Origin: JBBQZU01 sp041749535 | GTDB lineage: Bacteria > Bacteroidota > Bacteroidia > Flavobacteriales_D > Cryomorphaceae | Length of the DNA: 64,000 bases | Reading direction: 5' to 3' | Assembly: GCA_041749535.1 (NCBI GenBank) | Contig: JBGTBE010000009.1 | Span: 1-64,000 of the forward strand | Shown: piece after piece, positions 16,954 through 27,600 of the stretch | Layout of the letters: each line of letters begins with the position of its first letter | Numbering within the stretch: position 1 is the first letter of the stretch | Notes under the pieces: model-generated | Database searches by the model: none | Told to the model about the DNA's origin: nothing | What the model saw: the letters and a program-made list of their open reading frames with translations, nothing else | Translations under genes and position numbers: made by a program

Positions 16954-18639
16954 TTATTTAGCAATCATAAACTTATCAATGATCACTTCATTCGAAGTAG
17001 TCAATCGGTACACATACACGCCATTGGGTAGGTTTGCGCCATCGAATGCAACCCTGTATTCAGCATTTGCCTGGGCAACCTGACGGAAGAGTTCAGCTAC
17101 TTTTCTACCGCTCATGTCGTACACTTCAAGTGTAGTCATTTGTTCTTCAGCTACACTGAATTCAGCAAATGAGTTGCCGCTTGTAGGGTTGGGAGAAGAT
17201 GTTAGCGAAGCAGGACAGGATTTTACTACCAGGATTTGGTTCGAAGCTTCAACGCACTCTGGAAGGAATGGTGGAACGATCGTACCCAGATTAACACCTC
17301 GGGAAGCTACGTGAACAACCCTGTAAGTAGCATTTGGAAGCGCGCTGAAGTTAAAAACACCGGTAGAGTTTTGTTGAAATACTTCGGTTCCCGCAAGGTT
17401 CAGAAGTGCAAAGCGGAAGGTATTTCCTACCTGGCCGGTTACGCTGAAACTCAATGATTCATTGCACACTGTGGTTGGACCATTGGCAGTGAGCACACCC
17501 CCGTTTACAGGATTGGTGTTCACATTTATGAAATTGGCAAGGTCAAAACATCCCTCCAGGTCATTCACATTGTTTACACCTGAAAGTTGTTGCAGGGACT
17601 CTACTGAAACATAGCCAAGGGCATAATTTCCAGCCGGGAAGTTGTTCAGGTTAAAAATACCACTGGAGTTTTGTGCAATTACATCCTGCGAAGGAAGAGA
17701 AACAAGACCAAAGCGACCTACCCCAACGTTTCCGGTTACAGTGAGAACAATTTGGTTTGCAATATCATCACCTGCGCAGATGCCTGATAGATTGCTCGAT
17801 GTAGATACGGTTCCGCCGTCTACGTTGCATGTTACTACAGGAGGATAGCTCAAATCAGGGCGAACGATTGAAGGTCCGTCAAAATCCATAACTTCCGTGT
17901 GGGTGTAGTATTCAGTGATGGTACCAATTCCTGTTCCGTCATTGATTACCAGGTTTATTTTGAATGACAATTCGCCCGTGGTAGTGAGTTGTGCGATGAG
18001 CACTTTGTTTGCAGGTAGAATACCATTGCTGCTGTTCAGGTCAAAGTACACGAAATTGTCGTTGAAAAAGGAAGAAGCTCCGTTGGTACTCACAAAGTCC
18101 AGGTTGTCGTTGCCAAGTATGCTTACAGCACTTTGTTCTCCGTCGGTGGGTGCCAATCCGTCCGCAACATTGATGGGATTCAAAGTTCCCTGAAGTCGGT
18201 CAGTGTAGATGGATCCATCCGTATCATCAGCTTTTGCCACACCGGCGTAGCCTGGACCTGCAAATCCGAAGGAGAGATAAGAATCGAGCGGAACTGCACC
18301 CAAACCAAATGTAAAGGGGCTGAAAAGGTCTCCAAACTGGGTGCCTGCACCGGTAGCGTTATAAAAGCCTGTTGTCGTGGAAAATTGCAAAGGATTTTCG
18401 ATATAACCCGCAACCTGCTGAAGATTCCAGCCCGGAGCGAGATCCACATAAATTCTGTAGGTTTTGGATCCTGCAACTGGTCCTGGAATACCAAATACTT
18501 CCTGGGCATCTGCCGCATTAGAAGTGTAGTATTCTTCTACGATGACGCCTTCAAGTCCAACGCCTTGAGAGCGGACGTCAGGGGTAATTAGAAATGATGC
18601 TCCGAAAAGAAGACATCCTGCGAGTAATGGAGTTTTCAT
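16954..18639 (-). CDS. secreted protein: E-x-YY/YRIYVDL domain, two beta modules, T9SS type A sorting domain
   Basis: This 561-residue protein has a signal peptide (to about 25) and then one copy of the repeated unknown domain at about 27-275. Its landmarks are GVIVEEYYTSNAADA, TYRIYVDLAPG, PLDSYLSFGFAG, DDTDGSIY, GILPANKVLIAQ and GELSFKINL. Residues about 280-485 hold two related beta-rich modules (NSSGIFNLNNFPAG and NSTGVFNFSALPNA). The end is a sorting domain (SPNPTSG ... NGVYVYRLTT). From about residue 275 on it is a close paralogue of the C-terminal half of the five-Kazal protein at 3784-5715. It is the last and most separated member of the run (267 bp behind the next paralogue) and may have its own promoter. 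Function unknown. Confidence 0.8.
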   Translation of the reverse strand: MKTPLLAGCLLFGASFLITPDVRSQGVGLEGVIVEEYYTSNAADAQEVFGIPGPVAGSKTYRIYVDLAPGWNLQQVAGYIENPLQFSTTTGFYNATGAGTQFGDLFSPFTFGLGAVPLDSYLSFGFAGPGYAGVAKADDTDGSIYTDRLQGTLNPINVADGLAPTDGEQSAVSILGNDNLDFVSTNGASSFFNDNFVYFDLNSSNGILPANKVLIAQLTTTGELSFKINLVINDGTGIGTITEYYTHTEVMDFDGPSIVRPDLSYPPVVTCNVDGGTVSTSSNLSGICAGDDIANQIVLTVTGNVGVGRFGLVSLPSQDVIAQNSSGIFNLNNFPAGNYALGYVSVESLQQLSGVNNVNDLEGCFDLANFINVNTNPVNGGVLTANGPTTVCNESLSFSVTGQVGNTFRFALLNLAGTEVFQQNSTGVFNFSALPNATYRVVHVASRGVNLGTIVPPFLPECVEASNQILVVKSCPASLTSSPNPTSGNSFAEFSVAEEQMTTLEVYDMSGRKVAELFRQVAQANAEYRVAFDGANLPNGVYVYRLTTSNEVIIDKFMIAK

Positions 18640-18906
18640 ATGGGTTGATTTTGTGTTTCTGAAATAAGATTCTTTTGCAAATATCCAACAATCACAAGCC
18701 TTGGTACAATCAGAGAATGCTAATGTTACTTTAAGATTGCGTTAAGGAATCGGTATATTTTTTAACATTGGAGTTCTTATTCACAGAAAGGTAATACTGC
18801 CTGCTTCGCAGTGAAAAGGATAAAATAAACCTCAGCCTTTTGCAAAAGAGGCGTGCGATGATTTAATATACAATCATAGGCCCGGACATGGGGTCCTGTA
18901 TAAGTG

Positions 18907-21114
18907 CTACCTGGCTATGATGAATTTAACTGCACTTCGTGTACCTGAAGAATCGGAGATGTTCATGAAATAAACGCCGTTTTCGAGGTTGCTGAGATTC
19001 AGGGAAACCATCTCTCCAATTGCTGAGAAATGGATCCTGTCCTGATATACCTCCTGTCCCAATGCATTGTAAATGGCTATGAAAGCGTTGTCAGTAAGCT
19101 GACCTTTGGAGATATTTTTCACAATCAGCTCCCCTTGGGTAGGGTTTGGGTAAATGCTGATTCCAGTTTCCAAAACCACTTGGTTGATGCCCACAACACA
19201 GGCATCCTGACTTAAAGTACCATTGGGCTCAAAATAGCTCCATGGTCCAAACAATCCATTGGCCTGTGTCTCGTCAGTATCGGCTACGTATTGGTAGGCG
19301 GGCCAGCCATTAATGGTGAGAACGTTTTGTGAATTGGTCTCGACAAGTGCAGTAATTTCAGGGTCTGTAAGCACAAACCCGTTGGGTACAACTACGTAGG
19401 GCCAGGATGAACCGGTGTAGGTAGAAGTACCTCCGGCATTGTCGGGCGCGTAGGCATAAATGGTTCTCGTTTCTGATACAGGTATTCCTCCGTCGGTTGA
19501 TGCTGTCGCAGCACCTGTGATCTGCAGGATGACGGCTGCACCATCCGCACAGTTAATGGTGCCAAGGCTCACTTCCGCAGGGTAGAGGCAGCTTCCGTCG
19601 TCTTCTGTGGCTTCCATGTCGTAGTTTACCGCTACAGGATCGGTACAGCCGAAAATTTCTTCAGCATCACAGACTCCGTCACCGTCTGAATCAACAATGA
19701 TCAGCCCTGTGTTGGTTGCATTGCAAACAAGGCAGTTTTCTACAGGTTCTATACATGTACCGTCTTCATCGGTTGCTTCCGCGTTGTAATTGCATGCGCT
19801 GCTGCTGGTGCAGCCGGCAACTTCTTCAGCATCGCAAACGCCATCACCATCAGTATCGATAATTTCGAGGCCGGTGTTGTCTGAATTGCATGCCTGACAG
19901 TCTTCAACCGGTTCAATGCAAGACCCGTCATTTTGGTTTGCATCCGGACTGAAATTACAGGCGGTTGCACTTGTACATCCGGGAATCACTACCAGTACGC
20001 AATTGCAGTCAGCTACAATTCCCTGCTCATTTTGTGAGGTAGTGCAGGGATCACCATTAACCAGATCGGCAAGGAAGGGACAGGTATCATTTGCATCGCA
20101 AAGGTTGTCGTTGTCACTATCTACCAGCACCAGACCAGTATTGTCTGCATTGCATTCTTCACAATTCGCAGTAGGTTCTATGCAACTGCCGTCATCATCA
20201 GTAGCTTCAACAGCGTAATTACAAGCTGTGGGTGAGGTACATCCGGGAATGATAACAACAGGAGGATAACACAGGTCAGGGTACACTACGGATACTTCTT
20301 CTCCATTGCCGGAGAAGTCAATTACACTCGTATGTGTGTAACGCTCAGTTTGAAGGGTCACAGAACTGAATATTTGCAGGTTTATTTTGAAGGACAACTC
20401 ACCGTCGGTGGTCAGCTGTGCAATGAGTATCTTGTTTTCAGGAAGTATACCCTGGGTACCGTCGAGATTAAAAAATACTCCGTTCGTTGAAACGGAAGAC
20501 GCAGCTCCGTTTACATTCACAAATTCAAGCGGAAGCACCCCTATGGTCTGAACAGGCAACTGGCCGGGTGTGGAGGGGACAAGCCCGTCGACAGTGGTGA
20601 TCGGTATTACAGTGTTTTGCAGACGGGGCGGTGAACCCGGAAAAATGGAACCATTTGTATCATCTGTCTTTGGCACGCCTGCGTAATTCGGGCCAGCCTT
20701 ACCCAAACTGATATACGAGTCCAGGGGAACAGCTCCCAAACCGAAGGTAAAGGGAAGAAAGTTGTCGGCGAAGGCTACACTTGCGCCTGTGGCATTATAG
20801 AATCCGGTAGTAGTAGAAAACTGCAAAGGGTTAGAATCAAATCCGGGTACTTGTTGAAGTTTGTATTCCGGTAGAAGATCAACAAAAATCCTGTATGTTT
20901 TTGAACCGGCCACTGGACCGGGAATACCGAGCACCGCCGCAGCGTCGGCCGAATTGGAAACGTAGTATTCTTCAACAATGATGCCTTGCAGCCCCTGACC
21001 GAAGGACGTTCCCGATGAAATCAGGATAGTGAACAATGCCGGTATGATGTATGATATTACAAATCCGGGAAGGGAATACGTGGCGTTCAGGTGCTTCATT
21101 TTCATTGGATGCAA
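18907..21114 (-). CDS. secreted protein: E-x-YY/YRIYVDL domain, four Cys/Ca repeats, T9SS type A sorting domain
   Basis: In this 735-residue protein the N-terminal signal/anchor region is followed by the unknown domain at about 42-290 (GIIVEEYYVSNSADA, TYRIFVDLLPEYKLQQV, LDSYISLGKAG, DDTNGSIF, LTTDGELSFKIN). Residues about 295-505 contain four repeats of the type GCTS-x-x-ACNY-x5-DDGSC with interleaved acidic loops such as DSDGDGVCDAEE, which resemble thrombospondin type 3 calcium-binding motifs. A beta-rich region and a sorting domain (IYPNPTQGELIV ... GVYFMNIS) follow. The ATG lies 3 bp behind the preceding paralogue's stop, so translation is coupled. It is very similar to the first part of the giant protein at 34383-40862. 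Function unknown; a surface adhesin is one possibility. Confidence 0.8.
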   Translation of the reverse strand: MHPMKMKHLNATYSLPGFVISYIIPALFTILISSGTSFGQGLQGIIVEEYYVSNSADAAAVLGIPGPVAGSKTYRIFVDLLPEYKLQQVPGFDSNPLQFSTTTGFYNATGASVAFADNFLPFTFGLGAVPLDSYISLGKAGPNYAGVPKTDDTNGSIFPGSPPRLQNTVIPITTVDGLVPSTPGQLPVQTIGVLPLEFVNVNGAASSVSTNGVFFNLDGTQGILPENKILIAQLTTDGELSFKINLQIFSSVTLQTERYTHTSVIDFSGNGEEVSVVYPDLCYPPVVIIPGCTSPTACNYAVEATDDDGSCIEPTANCEECNADNTGLVLVDSDNDNLCDANDTCPFLADLVNGDPCTTSQNEQGIVADCNCVLVVIPGCTSATACNFSPDANQNDGSCIEPVEDCQACNSDNTGLEIIDTDGDGVCDAEEVAGCTSSSACNYNAEATDEDGTCIEPVENCLVCNATNTGLIIVDSDGDGVCDAEEIFGCTDPVAVNYDMEATEDDGSCLYPAEVSLGTINCADGAAVILQITGAATASTDGGIPVSETRTIYAYAPDNAGGTSTYTGSSWPYVVVPNGFVLTDPEITALVETNSQNVLTINGWPAYQYVADTDETQANGLFGPWSYFEPNGTLSQDACVVGINQVVLETGISIYPNPTQGELIVKNISKGQLTDNAFIAIYNALGQEVYQDRIHFSAIGEMVSLNLSNLENGVYFMNISDSSGTRSAVKFIIAR

Positions 21115-21117
21115 ATT

Positions 21118-21978
21118 TTATTCAGCGTTTGGGGATCGTATGAGACTTGGATGTGTAAAATCAATTTCGTCGGGATGCTCCGCAAAAAATCTTTCTACAC
21201 CTCCATAGGGGGCAATGAGTTGGAAATTCAATTTGTAAGACAGTTCTCCTGAAGTAGTAATTTGTGCCACGAGTACCTGATTCTCTACTGTGGAGCCAGC
21301 CACTCCATCTAAAACCGCCCATGCTGCGTCGTTTAGTAAGAACACTCCATCGTTTTCTTTATCGTTAAAAATATCGAGGTTGTGCAACTGAAAAAATACG
21401 GGTCTTACAGATGGCAGGGTATCGCTGCGAAGCAAGCCGTCAGCAAGGGTGAGCGGAATGCCGGCATCTGGATGTTCATTGGCCAGAAGGCCGGAAGCAA
21501 CCTTTCGTGTACCTCCGTCATTTCTTTTACCACCGAGCACTGAGCCATCCGTATCAAGGGATTTCAATACACCAACATGCTCGTTGGAAGCAGAACCTAT
21601 GGTGATCCACGAATCAAGCGCCATTATGTTCCGCTTCAGATTTGCCGCGGGCATATCCGAACCAAGCGTCCTTCCGGCAAATTGGCTGTTGTGAAATTTT
21701 TTAGTGCTTCTGATCTCCAGCGGGTGGTTGTCCAATCCATAGAGCATCTGCATTTTGTAGCCTTCCTTCATGTCCACATAAATGCGGTATGTCACTGCAT
21801 TTGTATCAAGTCGATCTCCACTTGCATCGTCAGCTATATCATCAGGAGCTGCCCTATAGTACACTTCTACAAAGACACTGTCCAGCCCGTGCTTGTTGTA
21901 AACGACGGTCTGCGCCAAACCTTCAGTGCAGGTAAGTACTCCAAGAATAAACGAAATGCAAATACCGAAGGTGTTCAC
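21118..21978 (-). CDS. secreted stand-alone E-x-YY/YRIYVDL domain protein without sorting domain
   Basis: The 286-residue product has a signal peptide (to about 23) and then only the unknown domain: SVFVEVYYRAAPDD, TYRIYVDMKEGYKMQ, LDSWITIGSAS, SLDTDGSVL, ENQVLVAQITTSGELSYKLN. It ends about 25 residues later with no PNP-x-x-G motif and no T9SS tail, unlike its neighbours. It may therefore stay in the periplasm or be carried by a partner. It shows that the domain can fold alone and sets its C-terminal limit. It lies 36 bp downstream of one paralogue and 3 bp upstream of the next, clearly within one transcription unit. Confidence 0.78.
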   Translation of the reverse strand: MNTFGICISFILGVLTCTEGLAQTVVYNKHGLDSVFVEVYYRAAPDDIADDASGDRLDTNAVTYRIYVDMKEGYKMQMLYGLDNHPLEIRSTKKFHNSQFAGRTLGSDMPAANLKRNIMALDSWITIGSASNEHVGVLKSLDTDGSVLGGKRNDGGTRKVASGLLANEHPDAGIPLTLADGLLRSDTLPSVRPVFFQLHNLDIFNDKENDGVFLLNDAAWAVLDGVAGSTVENQVLVAQITTSGELSYKLNFQLIAPYGGVERFFAEHPDEIDFTHPSLIRSPNAE

Positions 21979-22014
21979 TTTAAAAACAGAAAGACGTTTG
22001 ACTTCAACATGGGA

Positions 22015-23178
22015 TTAGCGTGCTATTACGAATTTTTTTACAGAGACCGCTTCTGCCGATCTCAGTTGTAGAAGATAAATACCGGACTCAAGGTGTTGGG
22101 TATTTACTTCTACCATGCTGTTGCTTCCTGTATTTCCGCGATTTGAATTGCTCAGAAGCTTTCCGCTTAAATCATAGATTGCATAGCTTACATCTTGCAA
22201 ATCTTTGGTGAACGAGAGGTTGAGTATATCAGAAGCCGGGTTTGGCACAATGGCCCAGGCATTTCGAATTTCATCTATATCTCCGGCTGAAACAAGGCAC
22301 TCATCACCTAAATTATAATTCAGGAAGTCTTTCTGGTAGATGTAGAAGTTGTCGTTTGATGCATTCAACTCTTCATCTTCGGGGTGGGTTTCGGCGACAA
22401 ACCTTATTACAGCGTATCCTCCTGTTTGCAATTCTTGCGGGATAATGACCTGTATGTTCAATTTAAAATTGAATTCGCAGGTCAGGGTGGTGAATTGGCC
22501 CAGCAACACCAGGTTCTCTTCTGTATCAGCCTGAATGCCGTCAAGATTAAACCAGGCTCCGTTTTCGGTTGTAAATTCCGGACCCACACTGTTGTACGAA
22601 CTGAAGTATTGATTTAGGGCATCACCAATACCCAGTTGTGATACCGATTGCACATTGCCGGAGATGGGAATGAATCCATCCGATTCCAACACCGAAATTC
22701 CCGCCGTTGGATCTACATTCTGCAAGTATCCGTCTGCACCGGTAAGCACAGAGCCATCGGTATCTAACGTTTTTATAATAGCTGCACTGGTCTGAGTGGA
22801 TGCCTTTATCGTTACATATGAATCCAGTGACGCCGTGCCGAAATTGAGCAGAAGCGGCAAAAAATCGCTTCCGAAAGTAGAGCCGAACTCGCTATTGTAA
22901 AAACCACCTCCCGGAGCGCCAATGGTTAGGGGGTGGGGGATGGTTCCGATCACCTGCTGCACTTCATACCCGGGTTTCAAATCCAGGTACACACGATAGG
23001 TAGTAGCTCCTGCAGGAAGGCTGCTCTGTACATCGCCTTCGCCGGCTACATAGTACTTTTCAACAATCACATTTTCTAGGGCATCTTCATCTGGCAGGGT
23101 CTGGGCTGATAGTGAGCATGCAGCACCAAGGGTCAAAAGGGTAAATAGATTCTTCATAGTCTGGGGATGTTGTTTCAA
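22015..23178 (-). CDS. secreted protein: E-x-YY/YRIYVDL domain plus T9SS type A sorting domain
   Basis: This 387-residue protein has a signal peptide (to about 25), the unknown domain at about 32-290 (NVIVEKYYVAGEGD, TYRVYLDLKPGYEVQQV, LDSYVTIKAST, LDTDGSVLTG, FNLDGIQ, FNFKLNIQV) and a type A sorting domain (IVPNPASDILNL ... SGIYLLQLRS ... KFVIAR). It is the simplest complete form of the family: domain plus secretion signal, with no Cys/Ca repeats. The ATG-proximal part reads MKQHPQTMKNLF; the second Met (residue 8) is an equally good start and would give a more normal signal peptide. Confidence 0.8.
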   Translation of the reverse strand: MKQHPQTMKNLFTLLTLGAACSLSAQTLPDEDALENVIVEKYYVAGEGDVQSSLPAGATTYRVYLDLKPGYEVQQVIGTIPHPLTIGAPGGGFYNSEFGSTFGSDFLPLLLNFGTASLDSYVTIKASTQTSAAIIKTLDTDGSVLTGADGYLQNVDPTAGISVLESDGFIPISGNVQSVSQLGIGDALNQYFSSYNSVGPEFTTENGAWFNLDGIQADTEENLVLLGQFTTLTCEFNFKLNIQVIIPQELQTGGYAVIRFVAETHPEDEELNASNDNFYIYQKDFLNYNLGDECLVSAGDIDEIRNAWAIVPNPASDILNLSFTKDLQDVSYAIYDLSGKLLSNSNRGNTGSNSMVEVNTQHLESGIYLLQLRSAEAVSVKKFVIAR

Positions 23179-23264
23179 TTTAATAGCCTTACAAAGGAAA
23201 TATTCGAGTATTTCGCCAATATTAAGTCAAGGTTAACCTTATCATTAATGTGGCGGTTTTGTGG

Positions 23265-24629
23265 TCAGTTGATTTTCTGTATAAGCCTCACCACCTCACT
23301 TCTACTTCCTGAAATTTTCACAGCATAAATACCAGGAGGAAAAGGGCTCAAATCCAGTTGGACCATGCCCGATTGCGTTTCGGTGTACGCTTCATTCCAG
23401 ATGGTTCTTCCGGTAAGATCGTATATCGATATAAGCAGTTCATTGAAATTGCTTTGAGAAAACCGAATAGAAAGATTGCCAGAAGTGGGGTTTGGGTAAA
23501 GGACAATATCTTCAGCAGCATCTATGCCTGGCGCTGAGAGAAATGGACACAGGATTGAAATATCGAGGCCCTGACAAGAATCCGGAAAACAGCACAATTC
23601 GGGAACATTGAAATTGGCAGCAGGATCGAAGTTGCATGCTTCCTGATTCAGGCATCCAAAGATGATCTCTGTCAGGCACGACCCGTCATCGCAGGTGGAT
23701 CCGGGATCAAACTCGAGAAAATTAGGATCTGTGCAACCACATACCGGCGGGTAGAAGAGCAGGGGGCTAAAGACTTCTCCGCCAACCACAGGTTCAGTGC
23801 CTACTACCTTTACAACCGTGCCGGCCGGATTGAATATTTCCAAATTCAGGTTGAAAGCCAGTTCTCCTGATGTGGTAATCTGAGCTATCAGAAGCTTATT
23901 GGAGTTTTCATTGCCTTGAACCCCGGTGAGCGACTGAATAAACGTGTTGTTTGAAAGAAAGGAGGTCAGACCGTTGTTTACATTTCCAAACACCTCGTTG
24001 ATCTCATTCACATTGTCAGGTACAATCCAGCCTGTAGGAACCGTAGATGCTCCCTGAGAAGAGATCAATCCATCACTTGTGGGCAATGTGATTCCCAGGG
24101 CGGGGTCATCATTGGTAAGGGGTTGTGGTGCAACGCGTGCCGACCAGATCGAACCGTCCGGGTCGTCCTGTTTGGGAACTCCGAAAGTGTTGTTGCTGGC
24201 AGCTCCGAGCGAGAAATAGGAATCCAGCGCGGAATTTTCAACAATGGTGAACAAACTTCCGGAGATGTTGTGTGCAAAGCTCGACCCGAACTGGCTGTTT
24301 AATATGGGTGCAGCAGATTCTATTCTAAGCACATGGTTCGCATCACCATAGATGCTTTTGAGTTTGCAGCCCTCACATAAATCGGCAAAAACCCTGTAAA
24401 CGACAGTGCCAACCGGATATTCAGCCAGCCCCGTTGAAGCTGCATCGTTTTCATTGATGATATAATAGGTCTCGACTTCTACATTCTCCAGCACCTGCGC
24501 TGAGCCTTTACTTCCGGTAAATATAGAGCAGAAGCCGAGGAACACATATACAAAAAGGTGTAAAGAACGCTTCGATTCCTTAGAGACCAAGCCTGCTGTC
24601 TTTGAAGGATTAAATAGCATATTTCTCAT
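23265..24629 (-). CDS. secreted protein: E-x-YY/YRIYVDL domain, two Cys motifs, T9SS type A sorting domain
   Basis: The product has 454 residues from the ATG at 24629, which overlaps the TonB-dependent receptor's TGA in an ATGA arrangement; an in-frame ATG at 24668 lies inside the receptor gene and is less likely. After a hydrophobic signal (about 25-45) comes the unknown domain: NVEVETYYIINENDA, VYRVFADLCEGCKLKS, LDSYFSLGAAS, DDPDGSIW, NKLLIAQITTSGELAFNLNL. Two cysteine motifs follow (GCTDPNFLEFDPGST and GCLNQEACNFDPAAN), then the sorting domain (LYPNPTSGNLSI ... PGIYAVKIS). The ATGA overlap ties it to the receptor and suggests stoichiometric or concerted expression. Confidence 0.8.
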   Translation of the reverse strand: MRNMLFNPSKTAGLVSKESKRSLHLFVYVFLGFCSIFTGSKGSAQVLENVEVETYYIINENDAASTGLAEYPVGTVVYRVFADLCEGCKLKSIYGDANHVLRIESAAPILNSQFGSSFAHNISGSLFTIVENSALDSYFSLGAASNNTFGVPKQDDPDGSIWSARVAPQPLTNDDPALGITLPTSDGLISSQGASTVPTGWIVPDNVNEINEVFGNVNNGLTSFLSNNTFIQSLTGVQGNENSNKLLIAQITTSGELAFNLNLEIFNPAGTVVKVVGTEPVVGGEVFSPLLFYPPVCGCTDPNFLEFDPGSTCDDGSCLTEIIFGCLNQEACNFDPAANFNVPELCCFPDSCQGLDISILCPFLSAPGIDAAEDIVLYPNPTSGNLSIRFSQSNFNELLISIYDLTGRTIWNEAYTETQSGMVQLDLSPFPPGIYAVKISGSRSEVVRLIQKIN

Positions 24630-27600
24630 AAGGTATAGGTTAATGACGCACTGTAGGTGGTCCCCCAACGGTAGTTGTCAAAGTACAGCGTATCAAATCC
24701 GCTGTCAAACTCATAGGACCTTCTCACAGCTGTGTTGAGCAAATCTCTTATGCTAATGCTGGCCCCGAAGTGATCCCCGAATTTCTTACTCATTTTGAAA
24801 TCTATCTGATGACGTGGGATTTCATAAATATTCGGAGTGATATTTTCATTGGATACGAGGGCAATTTTGGGGCCTTGAATGTTGTAAGAAAGGGTGGTAT
24901 TCAGTTCAAGTTTTTCGAGTGTGTGGCTCAAGGACCCATTGAGGATGTAGGGCGCCTGACCGAACATCGGACGCTCCACTTCCACGGGCACGGTGATCGT
25001 CGTTTGCGAACGTATGATGGAAATGTTTGCCCGTGCCACAAGGTTCTTGAGGATGCTGTACTGTCCTTCCACTTCAAATCCCAGCGCATACGATTCATCG
25101 GCATTTGCCCAACTGTAAAGGTTAGGGATCTGCTCAATCAGCTCAATGTGGTTGTCAAAGGATTTGTAGAAGGCACTGACGGAAATATTGTGGTTGCCCG
25201 GAAAATAGGACTCCAGCCTTACGTCAAAGTTGTTTACATCTACCGTACTGAGTGAAGAATTCCCCTGCACTGTACCCTGCAGAATATAATCATCCAGGGC
25301 GATTGGCGAAAGCTCTCTGAAACCTGGCCTCGCAAGCGTTTTGAAATAGTTGAGTCGGAGGTTAACAGGAAATTGTTCCTTCTCTTTTAATTTGTAAATG
25401 AAGCTGATGCTGGGCAGGTAGTCCAGTTGCTGTATGCTGGCTTGCACGGCTTTCACACCTCCAATGTTTCTTCTTTCAGGACTGTCGTTGGGAAGATCTC
25501 TGTCCCAGTAGTCATAGATGTCGGCTATCAAATCGGTGTATTCCAGCCTGATGCCACCAACCACCCTCAATCGGGTGCTTACATTATAATCTGCCATTGC
25601 AAAAGCCGCATATACCTTCTTTATGCCAATATCCCGGTCCAATTCTGTGGCATTGTTCTCATAGAAAAGGTCAAAACTGGACCTGCCCTCTGCAGAATAA
25701 CGCGAAGGATCAAGGGCCGTAGGTTTATCTACGATCACAGTACCACCCACACCATTCACCACAAACTGTGTTTGTACATTCTCTCTTCTGTTGTTTAAGT
25801 AGCTTCCACCAAAGGTCATCTTGCCCAGTGAACGCATTTCCTTGTTAAATGGAATTTCTATGGCAGTCTTTGCATGGAGCAGATCATCGTCCATGCTTCT
25901 GTACGACCTCGTGGGGCGCAGCGTGTTCTCAAATGCGAATAAACTATCACCGATGTAGTTGTATTGAAGTAGTTTAAAATCGGGCTCGTTACGCTGCCCA
26001 TCTGTGTAGCTGACGTCGAAATTGAGTTTGGAAGCAATACCCGGCAGGTAATGATCCGAGTGCAACTGATATATAAGGTGTTTGCGCTCCTGATAGAATT
26101 GGTCATCGCGCGCAATGGTTTCGGGGTTGCTCTGGTCAAAACCCAGACTGAACCGGGCATTGTTTTCTCCAAGCCAGTTGGGCATGAAAATCACATTTAC
26201 CTGATTGTTGGTATTAAGCTTAAGCGAACCGCTGAAGAGGGCACTTAAATTGGAAGTCTCCTGGCTTGCGTCAACATCCAGATCTATGGTGGCGATTTCA
26301 GTTTGGGGATTTTTAGTTGGGTCGTAATTGGGCGGTTGCACGGTCCTGTTTATCTGACCTTCAGAAGATGCCTGGATCACCCGGTTATACCTGAAACCTG
26401 CCACGAAGCCGAAAGTTTTTCCGAAGAGTTTGGTTTGGTTCCCAATGGTCATGGAATACCTGGAGTTCATGGGCGCACTCTTCTGCACGGTGAACCAATC
26501 ATTGTTAAAGCTTTGACCCATTCTCGACAAATCTGCATTGAAAATGGGGAAGAAGTACTCAGCTCCATACACCTGATCGTACTGACCCAAAGCGTCCTGC
26601 ACAGCGGCCTGATTTCCAAACAGGGCGGGTGGAAGAAACCCAAGTTGAACCAGTCCGAGCTGGCTGTATGCATCTCCCGGGTTTATCGGTGTGTTCTGGG
26701 TAATGCCGTAAGAATTCAAAAATGACTGCAACCCCAGCTGTGTATATTGGTCATAGACATTAAAAGGGGTGTTTACAGGATCCGGAAAATTTGCCTGCTC
26801 AACAGGCACGCCATCAGGCACATCCCGATAGCCGTTGTCCCAACCCAGCCAGTCGGTACTGCTTCCATTGGAAGAAGTGATATCGTTGAATGTGGCCTGG
26901 CTATTGAATCCTACAGAAGCTTCAAATTCCAGGAAAAACTTGTCAGGAAAATCTTTGGTTTCCAATGAGATGAAGGCGCCCGACCAATCGCCTGGAAGGT
27001 CCGGGCTTCCCGTTTTGGTAATCACGATGTTGTCTACCAAACCGGAAGGGAAAATATCGAGATTGATGTTGTTCGTAAATGGATCCAGGGTTGGGATGAG
27101 CATGCTGTTTACAGAAGTAAGAATGTATCTGTCAGCAAGACCCCGCACGGTTACAGTATTTCCAACAGTGGATACGCCGGGAATTCGCTGTATGGCTGCA
27201 GAAACCTGGTTGTCCCCAATCTTGCGCATGGTTTCACTCGAAATATAGTCAATGCTCGTAGCTGCATTCTTCTTTATTTTTTCCATGTAGTAATCGCCGG
27301 CCTTGTTGGCTTTGGCCTCGATAACAACTTCTCCAATCTGAAAATCAACAGGCTTTAAGTCAATGTTCAACACAACGATTTCATTGTTCTTCAAGGTTAC
27401 TGTTCTTTCAATTTTTTCATATCCAATGAAAGAAATTAAAAGCAATGTAGGGTCAGAAGTTGGAATGGCCAGAGAAAATTCACCATTGAAATCGGTAATC
27501 ACCCCCACGGAAGGATCATTCTTGAAGACTATGGTGGCTCCGATCACGGTTTCCCCCAAATCATCCGTCACTTTGCCTCTAATGGTTCCCTGGGCGAACG

